The translations under genes and the position numbers were made by a program. Positions 1 to 9,934 of a stretch of DNA of 58,694 nt are shown here, in pieces. This DNA is from Methylothermaceae bacteria B42. GTDB lineage: Bacteria > Pseudomonadota > Gammaproteobacteria > Methylococcales > Methylothermaceae. Position 1 is the first letter of the stretch, and each line of letters opens with the position of its first letter. The notes under the pieces are model-generated. The model saw only the letters and a program-made list of their open reading frames with translations. It was not told where the DNA came from and did not search any database. The stretch covers positions 1-58,694 of the forward strand of contig LSNW01000037.1 of assembly GCA_001566965.1 (NCBI GenBank). The letters run 5' to 3'.

Positions 1-143
1 ATCCAGCTATTTTCCGGAATGGTGTTTAATTTTTCGATAGCCGGGGAGATATCGGTAAATGTAAAGTTATCCGCATGAAGAAGTTTTAAAGGCAGAGTAG
101 CGCTGACTAGCGCGGAGGTGAAGCAGAGTGTTTTTTTAAGCAT
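1..143 (-). CDS. N-terminus of an exported protein, cut by the window edge
   Basis: The gene starts at the ATG whose complement is 141-143 and runs off the left edge, so only about 47 residues are visible. A GAGGAAT Shine-Dalgarno sequence lies roughly 8 bases upstream. The N-terminus is MLKKTLCF followed by a hydrophobic stretch ending in LLHA, which looks like a Sec signal peptide cleaved after HA. The mature part begins DNFTFTDISPAIEKL. The visible part is too short to assign a family. An AT-rich palindrome at 204-213 (GATTATAATC) is a plausible -10 region for it. Confidence 0.6.
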   Translation of the reverse strand, partial: MLKKTLCFTSALVSATLPLKLLHADNFTFTDISPAIEKLNTIPENSW

Positions 144-685
144 ATTTTTTATTCCTCATAGTACTCATTGTTGATGAGGGTCTCATGAGTTATATAAGGA
201 TTTGATTATAATCAGAAATTCCTCTACTAGTCTTTATAACATAAACAATAAGAATATGTAAAATCCAAGGCTTCAGAATCAAATTGTCAATAGCTGGTCA
301 ATTTGTTCGTAGTATTTTTGAATACAACATTGCTTGTTGCAGGAGCGGTATCAACTATATTTAGGTGTTTTTTAATTCTTGTTGCCCATTATTTTGTTTG
401 TTAGAAAAACATAACGAAAACATATTGCTTTAAGGGAAATAGGGGAAAATAACAGGTTATCTTAAGTTTTTAACGAATAGAGCCAAGGTAAGATTACTAT
501 GACAACGAATGCATGAGGAACCTTAGATAAAGGAAAGATCACTGGTTCCTCAATTTGGTTATACCTTCGCTAGATTTCGTTAGTTGTTTTCGGTTTTACC
601 TGCTAAGGGTGTTGAAATTTGAAACCAGTGAGCGGGATTAGCCACGGTCGCTTTGAGGGATAAGTTTGTGATCATTAGAATTTAA
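144..685. other. Intergenic region without a recognisable gene
   Basis: About 540 bp between the left-edge gene and the structured stretch. It is AT-rich and has no ORF of 60 codons or more. It contains an 8-bp hairpin (GAGGAACC at 515-522 with GGTTCCTC at 544-551) whose loop holds AAAGGAAAG, and a GATTATAATC palindrome at 204-213. No tRNA-like or known riboswitch core was recognised. Confidence 0.5.
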
Positions 686-916
686 TGCGGTCACGCAAGT
701 AAAGGATTTTTCTCCTCCAGGACCGCATCATTTAAACACGTAAAGGATTAATTGGAGGGGGCTGATTCGAAAGCCTCGCCGGCAGGGAGGCCGGTGTGGC
801 GCCTACAGGGGCAATCCCGGACCGAAAGTCCAGTGGACTTTCGCAGCCGGGCGAGCGTCAAGCAGGGAGGTTTGGGTAGGACTTTCTTGCACTGCAGGAT
901 TGCGCGGCAAGAAAGT
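686..916 (+). ncRNA. Candidate structured RNA or long leader, family unknown
   Basis: Four strong hairpins can be drawn in succession. TGCGGTC (686-692) pairs with GACCGCA (721-727). GCCGG and CCGGT pair around 779-795. CCCGG plus CGAAAGTCC (816-831) pairs with GGACTTTCG plus CCGGG (835-851), about 14 bp around a 3-nt loop. ACTTTCTTGC (881-890) pairs with GCAAGAAAGT (907-916). The direct repeat GTAAAGGATT occurs at 699-708 and 740-749, and CTCCTCC near 713 could pair with GGAGGGG near 754 instead. Many GGA trinucleotides sit in or near loops. I could not match it to RNase P, tmRNA, 4.5S, 6S, cobalamin, FMN, TPP, glycine or c-di-GMP-I cores. It may be a trans-acting RNA or a cis leader of rpe. 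The strand is inferred from rpe. Confidence 0.3.
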
Positions 917-1065
917 ATTAATGGCATTTTTCGAAGCAGACCACCTGCCCCAGCTTGAATAGATCACGGAGCCCTGTTTTCTCCTCGGGCTAGGCTGAAA
1001 AAGGTGTAAAAATCCGTTAAAATCATGTTTCTCAAATTTAGATAATGATAATTAGGAGTGGTTTC

Positions 1066-1740
1066 ATGCAAGCACCCTGGATTGCCCCATCGATTCTTTC
1101 TGCTGATTTTGCCCGGCTTGGAGAGGAAGTAGATAACGCCTTGGCGGCGGGCGCCGATATTGTGCATTTTGACGTGATGGATAATCACTATGTGCCAAAT
1201 TTGACGATTGGTCCGCTGGTATGTGAGGCGCTGCGTAAACACGGGGTGACTGCTCCTATTGACGTGCATTTGATGGTCAAGCCGGTGGATCGGATTATTC
1301 CTGATTTTGCCAAAGCCGGCGCTTCGATCATTACTTTTCATCCGGAAGCTTCCGATCATATTGACCGTAGCCTGCAATTGATCCGTGACAATGGCTGTAA
1401 GGCGGGGCTGGTGTTTAATCCTGCAACCCCCTTGGACTACCTGGATTATGTCATGGAAAAAATAGACATGATTTTGTTGATGTCCGTGAACCCTGGTTTT
1501 GGTGGCCAGTCTTTTATTCCCTATGTGCTCGACAAAATCAAAGATGCGCGCAAGCGCATTGATGAAAGCGGACGGGATATTCGCTTGGAAGTCGATGGCG
1601 GCATTAAAGTCGATAATATCGGCGCTGTGGCAGCCGCGGGCGCCGATACATTCGTTGCCGGATCTGCCATCTATGGACAGTCTGATTACAAGGCGGTGAT
1701 CGACGCCATGCGGGCTGAAATTGCGAAAGTAAGAGGTTAA
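1066..1740 (+). CDS. rpe: Ribulose-phosphate 3-epimerase
   Basis: Cytoplasmic TIM-barrel enzyme interconverting ribulose 5-phosphate and xylulose 5-phosphate. In a methylotroph it serves the pentose-phosphate and ribulose-monophosphate rearrangements. Family hallmarks are visible: [17 protein letters not shown] near the N-terminus, the metal-binding HFDVMDN and DVHLMV motifs, [14 protein letters not shown], and the phosphate-binding EVDGGIK and [12 protein letters not shown] segments. The frame is open from an ATG at 1045, but TAGGAG at 1053-1058 sits 7 bases before the ATG at 1066, and starting there gives [14 protein letters not shown], 224 residues, as in the family. The phosphoglycolate phosphatase gene that often sits between rpe and trpE in gammaproteobacteria is absent. 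Confidence 0.95.
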   Translation: MQAPWIAPSILSADFARLGEEVDNALAAGADIVHFDVMDNHYVPNLTIGPLVCEALRKHGVTAPIDVHLMVKPVDRIIPDFAKAGASIITFHPEASDHIDRSLQLIRDNGCKAGLVFNPATPLDYLDYVMEKIDMILLMSVNPGFGGQSFIPYVLDKIKDARKRIDESGRDIRLEVDGGIKVDNIGAVAAAGADTFVAGSAIYGQSDYKAVIDAMRAEIAKVRG

Positions 1741-1900
1741 ACAGGTTCTAAGCTCATATTATGTTGCATACTTCTGATTTATACGAGCGATGGCGATGGG
1801 CGACTTAACTATCGCTATTTAATTCTTGTTTTCTGGACCGGTTTTATCTAAAAACTGAATTCCAGCTTTTTGAAGAACGTATATTTTTGGAAGGAGCAAC

Positions 1901-3379
1901 ATGACGCCCGAGCAATTCGACGAACTGGCGAAACAGGGTTACAACCGCATTCCCGTCACCCGGGAAGTCCTCGCCGATTTAGACACGCCTTTAAGCGCCT
2001 ATTTGAAACTGGCGGCAAAGCCCTATACCTATCTTTTTGAATCAGTCCATGGGGGCGAGCAATGGGGGCGATATTCCATTATTGGCTTGCCTGCCCGGCG
2101 GGTAATCAAAGTACATGGCAATACGGTTCAGGTATTGCGAGGCAGAGACGTTCTAGAAACCACAGAAGTGCGGAATCCGCTTGTCTGGATTAAGGATTTC
2201 GCCACTCGTTACAAAACCCCCCATTTGCCCGAAATGCCCCGTTTTAGCGGTGGATTGGTGGGTTATTTTGGCTACGAAACCATCGGATTTATCGAGCCCA
2301 AGCTGGCAGGCGCAGGCGCCAAGCCGGACCCTTTGAAATCAGCGGATATTTTGTTGATGGTATCCGAAGATTTAGTGGTATTTGACAATGTCTCTGGTAA
2401 ATTGCAGTTGATTACCCACGCCGATCCCAATGAACCCGATGCCTTATCCAGAGCGGAATCACGGCTGGCAATGTGGGTCAATCGGTTGCGGGAAAGTTTT
2501 TCTTATCCCCAGGAGTCATCGGCGCGTGCAATTAGTGAAGCGGATTTTGTTTCCGGCTTTACCCAGGAGGGTTTTGAGCAGGCAGTTAAGCGGATCAAGG
2601 AGTATATTGTGGCCGGTGACGTCATGCAGGTGGTGTTGTCGCAGCGGCTGTCGATTCCATACCGGGGGGACCCTTTAAGCGTTTATAGGGCGTTGCGTTG
2701 TTTGAACCCATCACCTTATATGTATCATTTGGATTTGGAGGATACCCATATTGTCGGTTCTTCTCCTGAAATTTTAGTGCGTCTGGAAGATAATACAGTC
2801 ACTGTGCGTCCCATTGCCGGAACCCGGCCCAGAGGCGCAACGCCTGAGGAAGACAAGGCACTGGAAGAAGAATTGTTGTCGGACCCCAAAGAGCTGGCCG
2901 AACATCTCATGTTGATAGATCTGGGTCGTAACGATGTGGGGCGGGTAGCGGAAGTGGGCAGCGTGAAGGTTACCGATGAAATGATTGTCGAGCGTTATTC
3001 CCACGTCATGCACATTGTGTCCAATGTAGTGGGGAAATTATCCCCGGGATTGGACGCTTATGACGTCTTGGCGGCCACCTTCCCGGCGGGTACGGTTTCC
3101 GGGGCCCCCAAAATCAGGGCGATGGAGATTATTGCAGAACTTGAACCGGTAAAGCGGGGCATCTATTCCGGCGCGGTGGGTTATATTGGCTGGTCGGGCA
3201 ATCTGGATACAGCCATTGCTATCCGTACTGCAGTGATCAAGGACGATACCCTCCACGTTCAAGCCGGCGCCGGGATTGTCTATGATTCTGTTCCGCGCAA
3301 GGAATGGGAAGAGACGATGAATAAAGGGCGTGCCTTATTCCGGGCAGTGGCTCAAGCGGCAGGAGGGTTAACCACATGA
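1901..3379 (+). CDS. trpE: Anthranilate synthase component I
   Basis: Chorismate-binding subunit that, with TrpG, converts chorismate and glutamine to anthranilate, the first step of tryptophan synthesis. It has 492 residues and an AAGGAG Shine-Dalgarno sequence upstream of the ATG. The N-terminal part contains the feedback-inhibition domain ([18 protein letters not shown]). The C-terminal chorismate-binding domain carries [46 protein letters not shown] and the IQAGAG-like segment [14 protein letters not shown]. It overlaps trpG by 4 bases (ATGA), which suggests translational coupling for a 1:1 complex. No Trp-rich leader peptide was found in 1741-1900, so classical attenuation is not apparent. 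Confidence 0.97.
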   Translation: MTPEQFDELAKQGYNRIPVTREVLADLDTPLSAYLKLAAKPYTYLFESVHGGEQWGRYSIIGLPARRVIKVHGNTVQVLRGRDVLETTEVRNPLVWIKDFATRYKTPHLPEMPRFSGGLVGYFGYETIGFIEPKLAGAGAKPDPLKSADILLMVSEDLVVFDNVSGKLQLITHADPNEPDALSRAESRLAMWVNRLRESFSYPQESSARAISEADFVSGFTQEGFEQAVKRIKEYIVAGDVMQVVLSQRLSIPYRGDPLSVYRALRCLNPSPYMYHLDLEDTHIVGSSPEILVRLEDNTVTVRPIAGTRPRGATPEEDKALEEELLSDPKELAEHLMLIDLGRNDVGRVAEVGSVKVTDEMIVERYSHVMHIVSNVVGKLSPGLDAYDVLAATFPAGTVSGAPKIRAMEIIAELEPVKRGIYSGAVGYIGWSGNLDTAIAIRTAVIKDDTLHVQAGAGIVYDSVPRKEWEETMNKGRALFRAVAQAAGGLTT

Positions 3380-3960
3380 ACCGGGTAGTAATGATAGATA
3401 ATTACGATTCATTCACCTACAACCTGGTTCAATATTTGGGGGAACTGGGCGCGGAGGTGAAGGTGGTGCGGAATGACCAAGTGACGGTTGAAGCCATCGA
3501 AAGCCTTGCGCCGGACCGCTTGGTTATTTCCCCTGGCCCTTGTACCCCGAAAGAAGCGGGGATTTCGGTGGCGGCCATTGACTATTTCAAAGGCAGGCTA
3601 CCTATTTTAGGCGTGTGTTTGGGACATCAAAGCATTGGAGTGGCATTCGGTGGCCGAATCATTCATGCCAAAACCATCATGCATGGGAAGACGTCGTTAG
3701 TGCATCATCACAACCAAGGGGTGTTCAGAGAGCTGGAAAATCCCTTTGAAGCCACCCGTTACCACTCTCTCGTGGTAGCCCGTGACAGCCTGCCGCAGTG
3801 TTTGGAAATTACCGCTTGGACTGAAGACAAGTACGGCGAATTTGAGGAGATTATGGGACTTCGCCACAAGGAATATGCTATCGAAGGTGTCCAATTCCAT
3901 CCGGAATCTATCCTCACCCAACATGGCCACGACTTACTGCGCAATTTTCTGGAAAGCTAA
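3376..3960 (+). CDS. trpG: Anthranilate synthase component II, glutamine amidotransferase
   Basis: Class I glutamine amidotransferase of 194 residues supplying ammonia to TrpE. The nucleophile elbow [10 protein letters not shown] and the catalytic His/Glu pair in VQFHPESIL are present, as is the oxyanion region [13 protein letters not shown]. It may also serve PabB for folate, as single trpG/pabA genes do in many bacteria (inference; no pabB is in this window). Its start overlaps the trpE stop and its own stop overlaps the trpD start. Confidence 0.96.
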   Translation: MNRVVMIDNYDSFTYNLVQYLGELGAEVKVVRNDQVTVEAIESLAPDRLVISPGPCTPKEAGISVAAIDYFKGRLPILGVCLGHQSIGVAFGGRIIHAKTIMHGKTSLVHHHNQGVFRELENPFEATRYHSLVVARDSLPQCLEITAWTEDKYGEFEEIMGLRHKEYAIEGVQFHPESILTQHGHDLLRNFLES

Positions 3961-4988
3961 TGGAAATCCAGGCAGCCATACAAAAATTGTTGGATGGAAA
4001 CGATCTCAGCCGGACAGAGATGTGCCAGATTATGGCGCGAATCATGTCTGGAGAGGCATCGGAAGTTCAAGTGGCAGGATTTTTAGTGGCGCTGCGGGCC
4101 AAAGGCGAGCGTGTCGATGAAATCACCGCGGCGGTAGAGGTATTGCGGGAAAAAGCGCTTAAAATACAGGTATCTGGGGAGCATTTAATTGACACCTGCG
4201 GTACCGGCGGAGACAGCGCCGGCACTTTCAATATTTCCACCACGGCGGCCTTTGTCGTCGCTGCGGCGGGTGGGCAAGTGGCCAAACATGGCAATCGTTC
4301 TGTTTCCAGCCGCAGTGGCAGCGCGGATGTGCTGGAAGCCTTAGGCGTCAACCTGGATTTAACCCCGGCGCAAGTGAAGCAATGTATTGAGGAAATTGGT
4401 GTCGGTTTTCTTTATGCGCCCCGTCATCACGGCGCCATGAAGCATGTTGCCTCCGTGCGCCGTCAACTGGGGGTTCGGACGCTGTTCAATTTGCTTGGAC
4501 CGCTTCTCAATCCCGCCTCCGCGCCTTATCAGCTTTTGGGGGTGTTTGACTCGCGTTATGTGGAACTTTTGGCCCAAGTGTTGAGGAATCTGGGGAGCCG
4601 TCATGTGCTAGTGGTACATGCGGAAGATGGCCTGGATGAAATCAGCCTGGCCTCTCCTACCCTGGTAGCCGAATTACAGGCAGGACAGATACAGACTTAT
4701 CAAGTCACACCGGAGCAATTTGGCTTCGAGCGCGCCCCGTTGACAGCCCTGAAAGTGGGCAACGTGGATGAAAGCAAGGAAATTCTGACTTCGGTGTTAT
4801 CGGGTAATCCAGGTTCTGCCCGGGATATTGTGGCTTTGAATGCGGGCGCTGCAATCTATGCGGCTGACTTAAGCGATGATCTGGCGCAAGGCGTGGAAAA
4901 GGCCAGGGAGATTTTGGCAAAGGGACTGGCCCAAAAAAAACTCACCGCTTTGATCGAGTGGACCCAGGCCCAGCCGAAGTTGGTTTAG
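3960..4988 (+). CDS. trpD: Anthranilate phosphoribosyltransferase
   Basis: Transfers phosphoribose from PRPP to anthranilate, the second committed tryptophan step. It has 342 residues, the usual length. The glycine-rich PRPP loop GTGGDSAGTFNIST, the KHGNRSVSSRSGSAD segment and the HGAMKHVASVRRQLGVRT anthranilate-site region are all present. The ATG overlaps the trpG stop by one base (TAATG). A gap of 47 bp, with AAGGTAAT before the next ATG, separates it from trpC. Confidence 0.97.
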   Translation: MEIQAAIQKLLDGNDLSRTEMCQIMARIMSGEASEVQVAGFLVALRAKGERVDEITAAVEVLREKALKIQVSGEHLIDTCGTGGDSAGTFNISTTAAFVVAAAGGQVAKHGNRSVSSRSGSADVLEALGVNLDLTPAQVKQCIEEIGVGFLYAPRHHGAMKHVASVRRQLGVRTLFNLLGPLLNPASAPYQLLGVFDSRYVELLAQVLRNLGSRHVLVVHAEDGLDEISLASPTLVAELQAGQIQTYQVTPEQFGFERAPLTALKVGNVDESKEILTSVLSGNPGSARDIVALNAGAAIYAADLSDDLAQGVEKAREILAKGLAQKKLTALIEWTQAQPKLV

Positions 4989-5035
4989 ATTTGGTTCAAT
5001 GAATTTTGTTATTTTTGTGAAACAAGGTAATCATT

Positions 5036-5839
5036 ATGTCCCAGCAACCCGCTGATATCTTGCAAAAGATTTTAGCCACCAAGGAGGAAGAAGTCTCGCA
5101 ACGCAAGCGCCGCATGCCCCTCAATGAAATAAGGGAAATCGCTGAAGGGATGGGTATCCCTGCGGATTTTCAGGGAGCGCTGGAGCGGAAGATTGAAAGC
5201 GGCCAGCCTGCAGTGATTGCCGAAGTCAAAAAAGCCTCGCCCAGCCAGGGCGTTATTCGGGAAAATTTTGATCCCAGGGAAATCGCCCACAGTTATGCCC
5301 GCGCGGGTGCCGCGTGTATGTCGGTACTGACGGATAAGACCTATTTTCAGGGCTCGGAAGCTTATTTGCAGCTGGCTAAAACGACCTCGGGGCTGCCGGT
5401 GCTGCGCAAGGACTTTATGATTGATCCCTATCAAGTCTATGAAGCCAAGGCAATCCAAGCCGATGCCATTCTTCTTATTGTGGCGGCTTTAGAAGATGCC
5501 TTAATGCAAGATTTAGCCCAATTGGCGGACGAATTGTCCCTGGCTGTCCTGGTTGAAGTCCATGACGCGCATGAATTGGAAAGGGCGATGGAATTGGATC
5601 AGGCAATCTTGGGTATTAACAATCGTAATCTTCGTACTTTTGAAACTAGTTTAGACAATACGTTACAGCTATTGCCTTTGATTCCGAAAGGAAAATTGGT
5701 GGTAACTGAAAGCGGCATTCACACGCCCGAAGATGTTAAAAAGATGCGGCAAGCGGGGGTCCATGCTTTTTTAGTGGGAGAGTCATTTATGCGCGCACAG
5801 GACCCTGGGGAGAAGCTGAAAGAATTATTTTTACTATAA
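5036..5839 (+). CDS. trpC: Indole-3-glycerol-phosphate synthase
   Basis: Closes the indole ring from carboxyphenylamino-deoxyribulose phosphate. Monofunctional TIM-barrel protein of 267 residues, not fused to TrpF. Visible motifs are EVKKASPSQG (catalytic Lys), LTDKTYFQGS, LRKDFMIDPYQV, LVEVHDAHE, GINNRNL and ESGIHTPEDV. It is the last gene of the trpEGDC group. The following gene is convergent and no obvious rho-independent terminator separates them. trpF, trpB and trpA are not in the window. Confidence 0.97.
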   Translation: MSQQPADILQKILATKEEEVSQRKRRMPLNEIREIAEGMGIPADFQGALERKIESGQPAVIAEVKKASPSQGVIRENFDPREIAHSYARAGAACMSVLTDKTYFQGSEAYLQLAKTTSGLPVLRKDFMIDPYQVYEAKAIQADAILLIVAALEDALMQDLAQLADELSLAVLVEVHDAHELERAMELDQAILGINNRNLRTFETSLDNTLQLLPLIPKGKLVVTESGIHTPEDVKKMRQAGVHAFLVGESFMRAQDPGEKLKELFLL

Positions 5840-5953
5840 ATAGGATCTAAAACCTGTTAATTTGTCTGTAACACACTGATAATATTTAGTTTTTAGGAAA
5901 ATCCGGGCCGTATATTCATAGCTGCTTACAAATATTGCTTGAGGGCATTTAGC

Positions 5954-6256
5954 CTAAGGTTCATCCACTTCAATCGGCCAGCTGACAATATGCCTCAGGT
6001 CGAACTTGTCCCGGAGCTTGGGAATAATTTCAAGGACACGGTCTTCCTGGTCAAAAAACTCAATGATAAGTGGCAATTGCAGTGATAGCGAGAGTAAAGA
6101 AGTCGTGTGTAGCTGCCCTGATTTGCCATAACCGGCAATGGCGCGGATCAAAGTCACGCCAATGACTTTTTCATCATCGTGGAGAAAGCCGAGAATTTTG
6201 TCGATCGGGGATTCCCCTTCCAAAGTATAAACGCGAGCCATCCGATATTGCGTCAT
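5954..6256 (-). CDS. DUF190 family protein, partner of the fluoride channel
   Basis: A 100-residue protein of the DUF190 (PII-like) family, which very often sits beside crcB/fluC. Its biochemical role is not established. Family features are GVTLIRAIAGYGKSG, the SLQLPLIIEFFDQEDRV strand and the terminal LRHIVSWPIEV. The open frame extends to 6301, but the ATG at 6256-6254 overlaps the upstream fluC stop as ATGA and has GGGAGA just upstream, so it is preferred. The overlap argues for coupled synthesis with FluC. It is the last gene of the oad-fluC unit. Confidence 0.8.
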   Translation of the reverse strand: MTQYRMARVYTLEGESPIDKILGFLHDDEKVIGVTLIRAIAGYGKSGQLHTTSLLSLSLQLPLIIEFFDQEDRVLEIIPKLRDKFDLRHIVSWPIEVDEP

Positions 6257-6963
6257 GACATTCTCCCGGCGGTCAAGCCCAACCAAACCCCAAAGCTGCA
6301 AAGGAGGAAATTGAGTGAAAACAGAATTAAAGGTTTAGACCAATTGTGACTGAACTCGTCTCCGCTTTCCAGTAAATGAAAAATCAAGTAAAGCCCGGAA
6401 GCCATGGCAAATAATCCTAGTAAGGTGATTAACGTCGCGGCCCGCCATTCCGGGTGGAGGGAAGTATGGCGGGTGGCCAGGATAAAAATGAATCCCAGTA
6501 AAAATGCCCCCAGGAGATTGAGAAGGATTTGCCCATAGGGGAAGGTGTGCGGTGGTAGCAATGCTTCCGGCAGTAATATCAAACTGCGCCCCATTACCAC
6601 CCCAAGTGTGACCGCGGCAAGGCATAAAGCCACGCTGGCGAGAACATTGGTCAAGGCGCGGAATAATTGCCCCTGTTCAATTAAAGACAGGGTTTCCAGG
6701 GAAAAAGTGGAAAATGTCGTGAAGGCGCCCAAAAATCCCACCAGCAGGGCGGGTCGGTAGGCAGCCGCCAGGCGCCCGACCGGTTCCGCCAAAAGGCCTT
6801 CGCTCAACAGACCAATGAGAAACGAGCCAATGATATTGACAGCCAGGGTACCGTAGGGAAAATCCCGTCCCAACCATTGATAGACACCGCTGGAAACAAG
6901 AAAACGCAACAGGGCCCCCGAGGCTCCGCCTATCATGATGGCGAAAGCCTGGAGCAGGGTCAT
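6253..6963 (-). CDS. crcB: Tandem-fused FluC/CrcB fluoride channel with degenerate second half
   Basis: Inner-membrane fluoride exporter. Canonical FluC is about 125 residues with four helices and works as an antiparallel dimer. This protein is 236 residues. Residues 1-125 are a complete Flu[28 protein letters not shown] and the phenylalanine-box TTFSTF. Residues 141-232 repeat the fold from helix 2 onward ([17 protein letters not shown] at the matching place), then two more hydrophobic segments, but lack TM1 and the TTFSTF box. With 4+3 helices the second half would be inserted upside-down relative to the first. The start overlaps the oadB stop by 4 bases. Fluoride-channel identity is firm for the first half; the role of the second half is inferred. 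Confidence 0.85.
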   Translation of the reverse strand: MTLLQAFAIMIGGASGALLRFLVSSGVYQWLGRDFPYGTLAVNIIGSFLIGLLSEGLLAEPVGRLAAAYRPALLVGFLGAFTTFSTFSLETLSLIEQGQLFRALTNVLASVALCLAAVTLGVVMGRSLILLPEALLPPHTFPYGQILLNLLGAFLLGFIFILATRHTSLHPEWRAATLITLLGLFAMASGLYLIFHLLESGDEFSHNWSKPLILFSLNFLLCSFGVWLGLTAGRMS

Positions 6964-8087
6964 GGCACCAGTGAAAGTAAAATCCCCGCTGCTACTGCCG
7001 AGCCGATAACGCCGGCGACATTGGGACCCATGGCGTGCATCAGCAGGAAATTATGGGGGTTGCTTTCCAGCCCGACCTTGTTGGCCACGCGCGCCGCCAT
7101 GGGGACGGCGGAAACGCCGGCAGCACCGATTAAAGGGTTGATTGGGGTCTTACCCACTTTATTCATCAACTTGGCCATAAGAAGTCCAGTGGCGGTTCCC
7201 AGGGAAAAGGCAATGGCGCCCAACACTAATATTCCCAAAGTCTCCATTCTCAAAAAGGCTTCCGCGTTGAGTTTGGAACCCACGGAGAGCCCTAGAAAAA
7301 TGGTGACGATGTTTATTAATTCATTTTGCGCAGTTTTGCTCAAACGTTCAACCACGCCGCTCTCGCGCATGAGGTTACCGAGGGCAAACATGCCTATCAG
7401 AGGCGCGGCCGAGGGTAGAAGCAGCGCGGTAAGAAGAATCAGCATCAACGGAAAGATAATCTTTTCCAGTTTGCTGACGGTTCTAAGCTGGAGCATTTCA
7501 AGATTACGCTCTTTCTCCGTAGTGAGCAGGCGCATGATGGGCGGCTGGATCAGGGGCACCAAGGCCATGTAGGAATAAGATGCCACGGCAATGGGCCCAA
7601 GCAAATGGGGGGCGAGTTTGGAGGCTACGTAAATCGAAGTAGGGCCGTCGGCACCGCCGATTATGGCAATGGCGGCCGCATCCTTCAGGGTGAAATCCAT
7701 GCCTGGGATGGCGTTGATAGCGATAGCGCCAATTAGCGTGCCGAATATACCGAATTGCGCTGCCGCTCCCAAGAGTAATGTCCTGGGATTGGCCAACATA
7801 GGGCCGAAGTCAGTGAGGGCACCGACACCCATGAAAATTAATAACGGAAAAACGCCAGTTTTGATCCCGTAATAAAGATAATGAAGAATGCCGCCTTCAT
7901 CGGAAATTCCCGCCACAGGAATATTGCTGAGTACCGCACCAAAGCCGATGGGAAGCAACAACAAAGGCTCGAAGCCTTTGCGGATGGCCAAATATAGTAA
8001 TAAGAATCCTATCGCAATCATCAACGCCTGGCCTGGGGTGAAATTAGCCAGGCCGGTGCTTTGCCAAAGCAGGGTCAATTTTTCCAT
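6960..8087 (-). CDS. oadB: Na+-translocating oxaloacetate decarboxylase, beta subunit
   Basis: Integral membrane subunit that decarboxylates carboxybiotin and couples this to Na+ export. It has 375 residues and many hydrophobic segments. The characteristic [19 protein letters not shown] motif contains the conserved Asp of the ion path, and [14 protein letters not shown] and [19 protein letters not shown] match the family's conserved ion-binding regions. It lies 18 bp downstream of oadA and overlaps fluC, so the pump and the fluoride channel appear co-transcribed. Confidence 0.93.
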   Translation of the reverse strand: MEKLTLLWQSTGLANFTPGQALMIAIGFLLLYLAIRKGFEPLLLLPIGFGAVLSNIPVAGISDEGGILHYLYYGIKTGVFPLLIFMGVGALTDFGPMLANPRTLLLGAAAQFGIFGTLIGAIAINAIPGMDFTLKDAAAIAIIGGADGPTSIYVASKLAPHLLGPIAVASYSYMALVPLIQPPIMRLLTTEKERNLEMLQLRTVSKLEKIIFPLMLILLTALLLPSAAPLIGMFALGNLMRESGVVERLSKTAQNELINIVTIFLGLSVGSKLNAEAFLRMETLGILVLGAIAFSLGTATGLLMAKLMNKVGKTPINPLIGAAGVSAVPMAARVANKVGLESNPHNFLLMHAMGPNVAGVIGSAVAAGILLSLVP

Positions 8088-8105
8088 GAGTTATTGTTTT
8101 TCCTG

Positions 8106-9878
8106 TTAGCCCAAAGTGATCAATGTATCGTCCACGGCCACGGCATCGCCTTCCCTTACCAACACCGATTGCACGGTGCCGCTTTGTTTGGCGCGGACTT
8201 CCGTTTCCATTTTCATCGCTTCCATCATCACCACCACGTCGCCTTCCGTCACCAGATCTCCCTGGGAGACCAGTACCCTGAGCACTGTCCCGGCCATGGG
8301 CGCGGTAATCGTGGTTTCTCCATGGGAAGCTGCAGGCAGGGAGGTGGCGGCGGGTTCGATAGTTGTGACACTGCCACTTGGCGCTACCTGAACTTGATAG
8401 GCCTTGTTGTTGACGACCACAGTATAAGCCGCAGGTGCTGAAGGGGAAGTCGCCGTTTGGACGGGTTTGGACGTTTCTGGAGAGGCTTCGGCCTGAGGCG
8501 GCGGTTCGAAGGCGGCGGGATTGCCCCGTTCTTGAATAAATTTCCAGCCCACTTGCGGGAATAGGGTATAAATCAGAACATCTTCGATTTCGTTATCCGC
8601 CAGCTTGACACCGTGCTCCTGGGCCAACCGCTTTAGCTCGGCGGTTTGTTTTTCCAGTTCCGGTTCCAGTAAGTCAGCGGGGCGGCAGGTGATCGGTTTC
8701 TCCCCTTGCAGCACCCGTTCCTGCAAATCTTTGTCCACCGGCGCGGGCGTTGCGCCGTATTCCCCTCTCAGCAAAGCTTGCACTTCTTTGGTGATGGTTT
8801 TGTATCTTTCTCCGGATAAGACGTTTATCACTGCCTGGGTGCCGACGATCTGAGAAGAGGGTGTGACCAAGGGGATATAGCCCAGATCCTTGCGTACCCG
8901 GGGGATTTCCTCAAGGACTTCGTCCAACTTGTCTGCGGCATTCTGTTCTTTCAGTTGGTTCTCCATGTTGGTCAACATGCCGCCTGGCACCTGGGCCACC
9001 AGAATACGGCTGTCCACGCCCTTGAGCGCGCCTTCGAACTTGGCGTACTTTTTCCGGATTTCACGGAAATACAGGCCGATTTCCTCGACTAATTCCAAAT
9101 CCAGACCCGTATCCCGCTCGTGACCTTGAAAAATCGCAATCAAAGTCTCCGTAGGGCTGTGGCTATAAGTCATGCTCATGGAGGAAACGGCGGTATCGAG
9201 GTTGTCGATGCCCGCTTCAGCAGCGGCATAAAATGTAGCCACACTCAACCCGGTGGTGGCGTGGCAATGCAGGTGAACGGGAATATCAATGGCTTCCTTG
9301 AGACGGCTGACCAGCTCGGAAGCCACATGGGGATTCAGCAGGCCGGCCATGTCCTTGATGCACACCGAGTGGGCGCCCATATCCTCAATCCGCCGGGCCA
9401 GCTCCAGCCAGGTATCGATGGTATGAACCGGGCTGACGGTATAGGACATGGTGCCCTGGGCGTGTTTGCCAGAAGCGATGACTGCCTTGACAGCGTGTTC
9501 GATATTGCGCAGGTCATTCAGTGCGTCGAAGATACGAAAAACGTCAATCCCATTCAGCGCCGCCCGTTCGACAAAGGCATCCACCACATCGTCGGCATAA
9601 TGCCGGTAGCCCAAGAGATTCTGCCCTCTGAGCAGCATTTGCAACGGCGTATTCGGCAGCGCTTTTTTAAAAGCCCGCAATCTCTCCCAAGGGTCTTCGC
9701 CGAGGAAGCGGATGCAGGCATCGAAAGTCGCGCCTCCCCAAGCTTCCATAGACCAGAATCCCACCTGGTCGAGCTTGGGGCAAATCGGCAGCATATCCTC
9801 CAGGCGGAAGCGGGTGGCAAGCAAGGATTGATGCGCGTCACGCAATACAACTTCGGTGATACCCAACGGCTTGGTCAT
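8106..9878 (-). CDS. oadA: Oxaloacetate decarboxylase alpha subunit (biotin-carrying)
   Basis: Transfers the carboxyl group of oxaloacetate to biotin. The 590 residues comprise a carboxyltransferase TIM barrel ([12 protein letters not shown], the metal-binding [20 protein letters not shown]), the conserved carboxylase region with [13 protein letters not shown], an Ala/Pro-rich linker around residues 465-515, and a C-terminal biotinyl domain with the attachment motif [10 protein letters not shown]. In methanotrophs such a pump could link C4 metabolism to a sodium gradient (inference). A 56-bp gap separates it from oadG. Confidence 0.93.
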   Translation of the reverse strand: MTKPLGITEVVLRDAHQSLLATRFRLEDMLPICPKLDQVGFWSMEAWGGATFDACIRFLGEDPWERLRAFKKALPNTPLQMLLRGQNLLGYRHYADDVVDAFVERAALNGIDVFRIFDALNDLRNIEHAVKAVIASGKHAQGTMSYTVSPVHTIDTWLELARRIEDMGAHSVCIKDMAGLLNPHVASELVSRLKEAIDIPVHLHCHATTGLSVATFYAAAEAGIDNLDTAVSSMSMTYSHSPTETLIAIFQGHERDTGLDLELVEEIGLYFREIRKKYAKFEGALKGVDSRILVAQVPGGMLTNMENQLKEQNAADKLDEVLEEIPRVRKDLGYIPLVTPSSQIVGTQAVINVLSGERYKTITKEVQALLRGEYGATPAPVDKDLQERVLQGEKPITCRPADLLEPELEKQTAELKRLAQEHGVKLADNEIEDVLIYTLFPQVGWKFIQERGNPAAFEPPPQAEASPETSKPVQTATSPSAPAAYTVVVNNKAYQVQVAPSGSVTTIEPAATSLPAASHGETTITAPMAGTVLRVLVSQGDLVTEGDVVVMMEAMKMETEVRAKQSGTVQSVLVREGDAVAVDDTLITLG

Positions 9879-9934
9879 GGATAAAAGGCCCTTTATTGAT
9901 TATTGGTTACAAATGGTTCTGTTGGCATTTAGAA

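Noticed and set aside
740-850. Possible tmRNA or RNase P RNA (GGGGCTGATTC and GAAAGTCC strings)
   Set aside because: Only these short strings match. The rest of the conserved cores, the tag reading frame and the tRNA-like end are missing.
752-958. A 68-codon open frame before rpe
   Set aside because: No ribosome site, no recognisable protein features, and it spans perfect hairpins. RNA structure explains the sequence better.
1741-1900. trp leader peptide and attenuator
   Set aside because: The only short frame there (MAMGDLTIAI) has no Trp codons and no terminator/antiterminator pair is evident.
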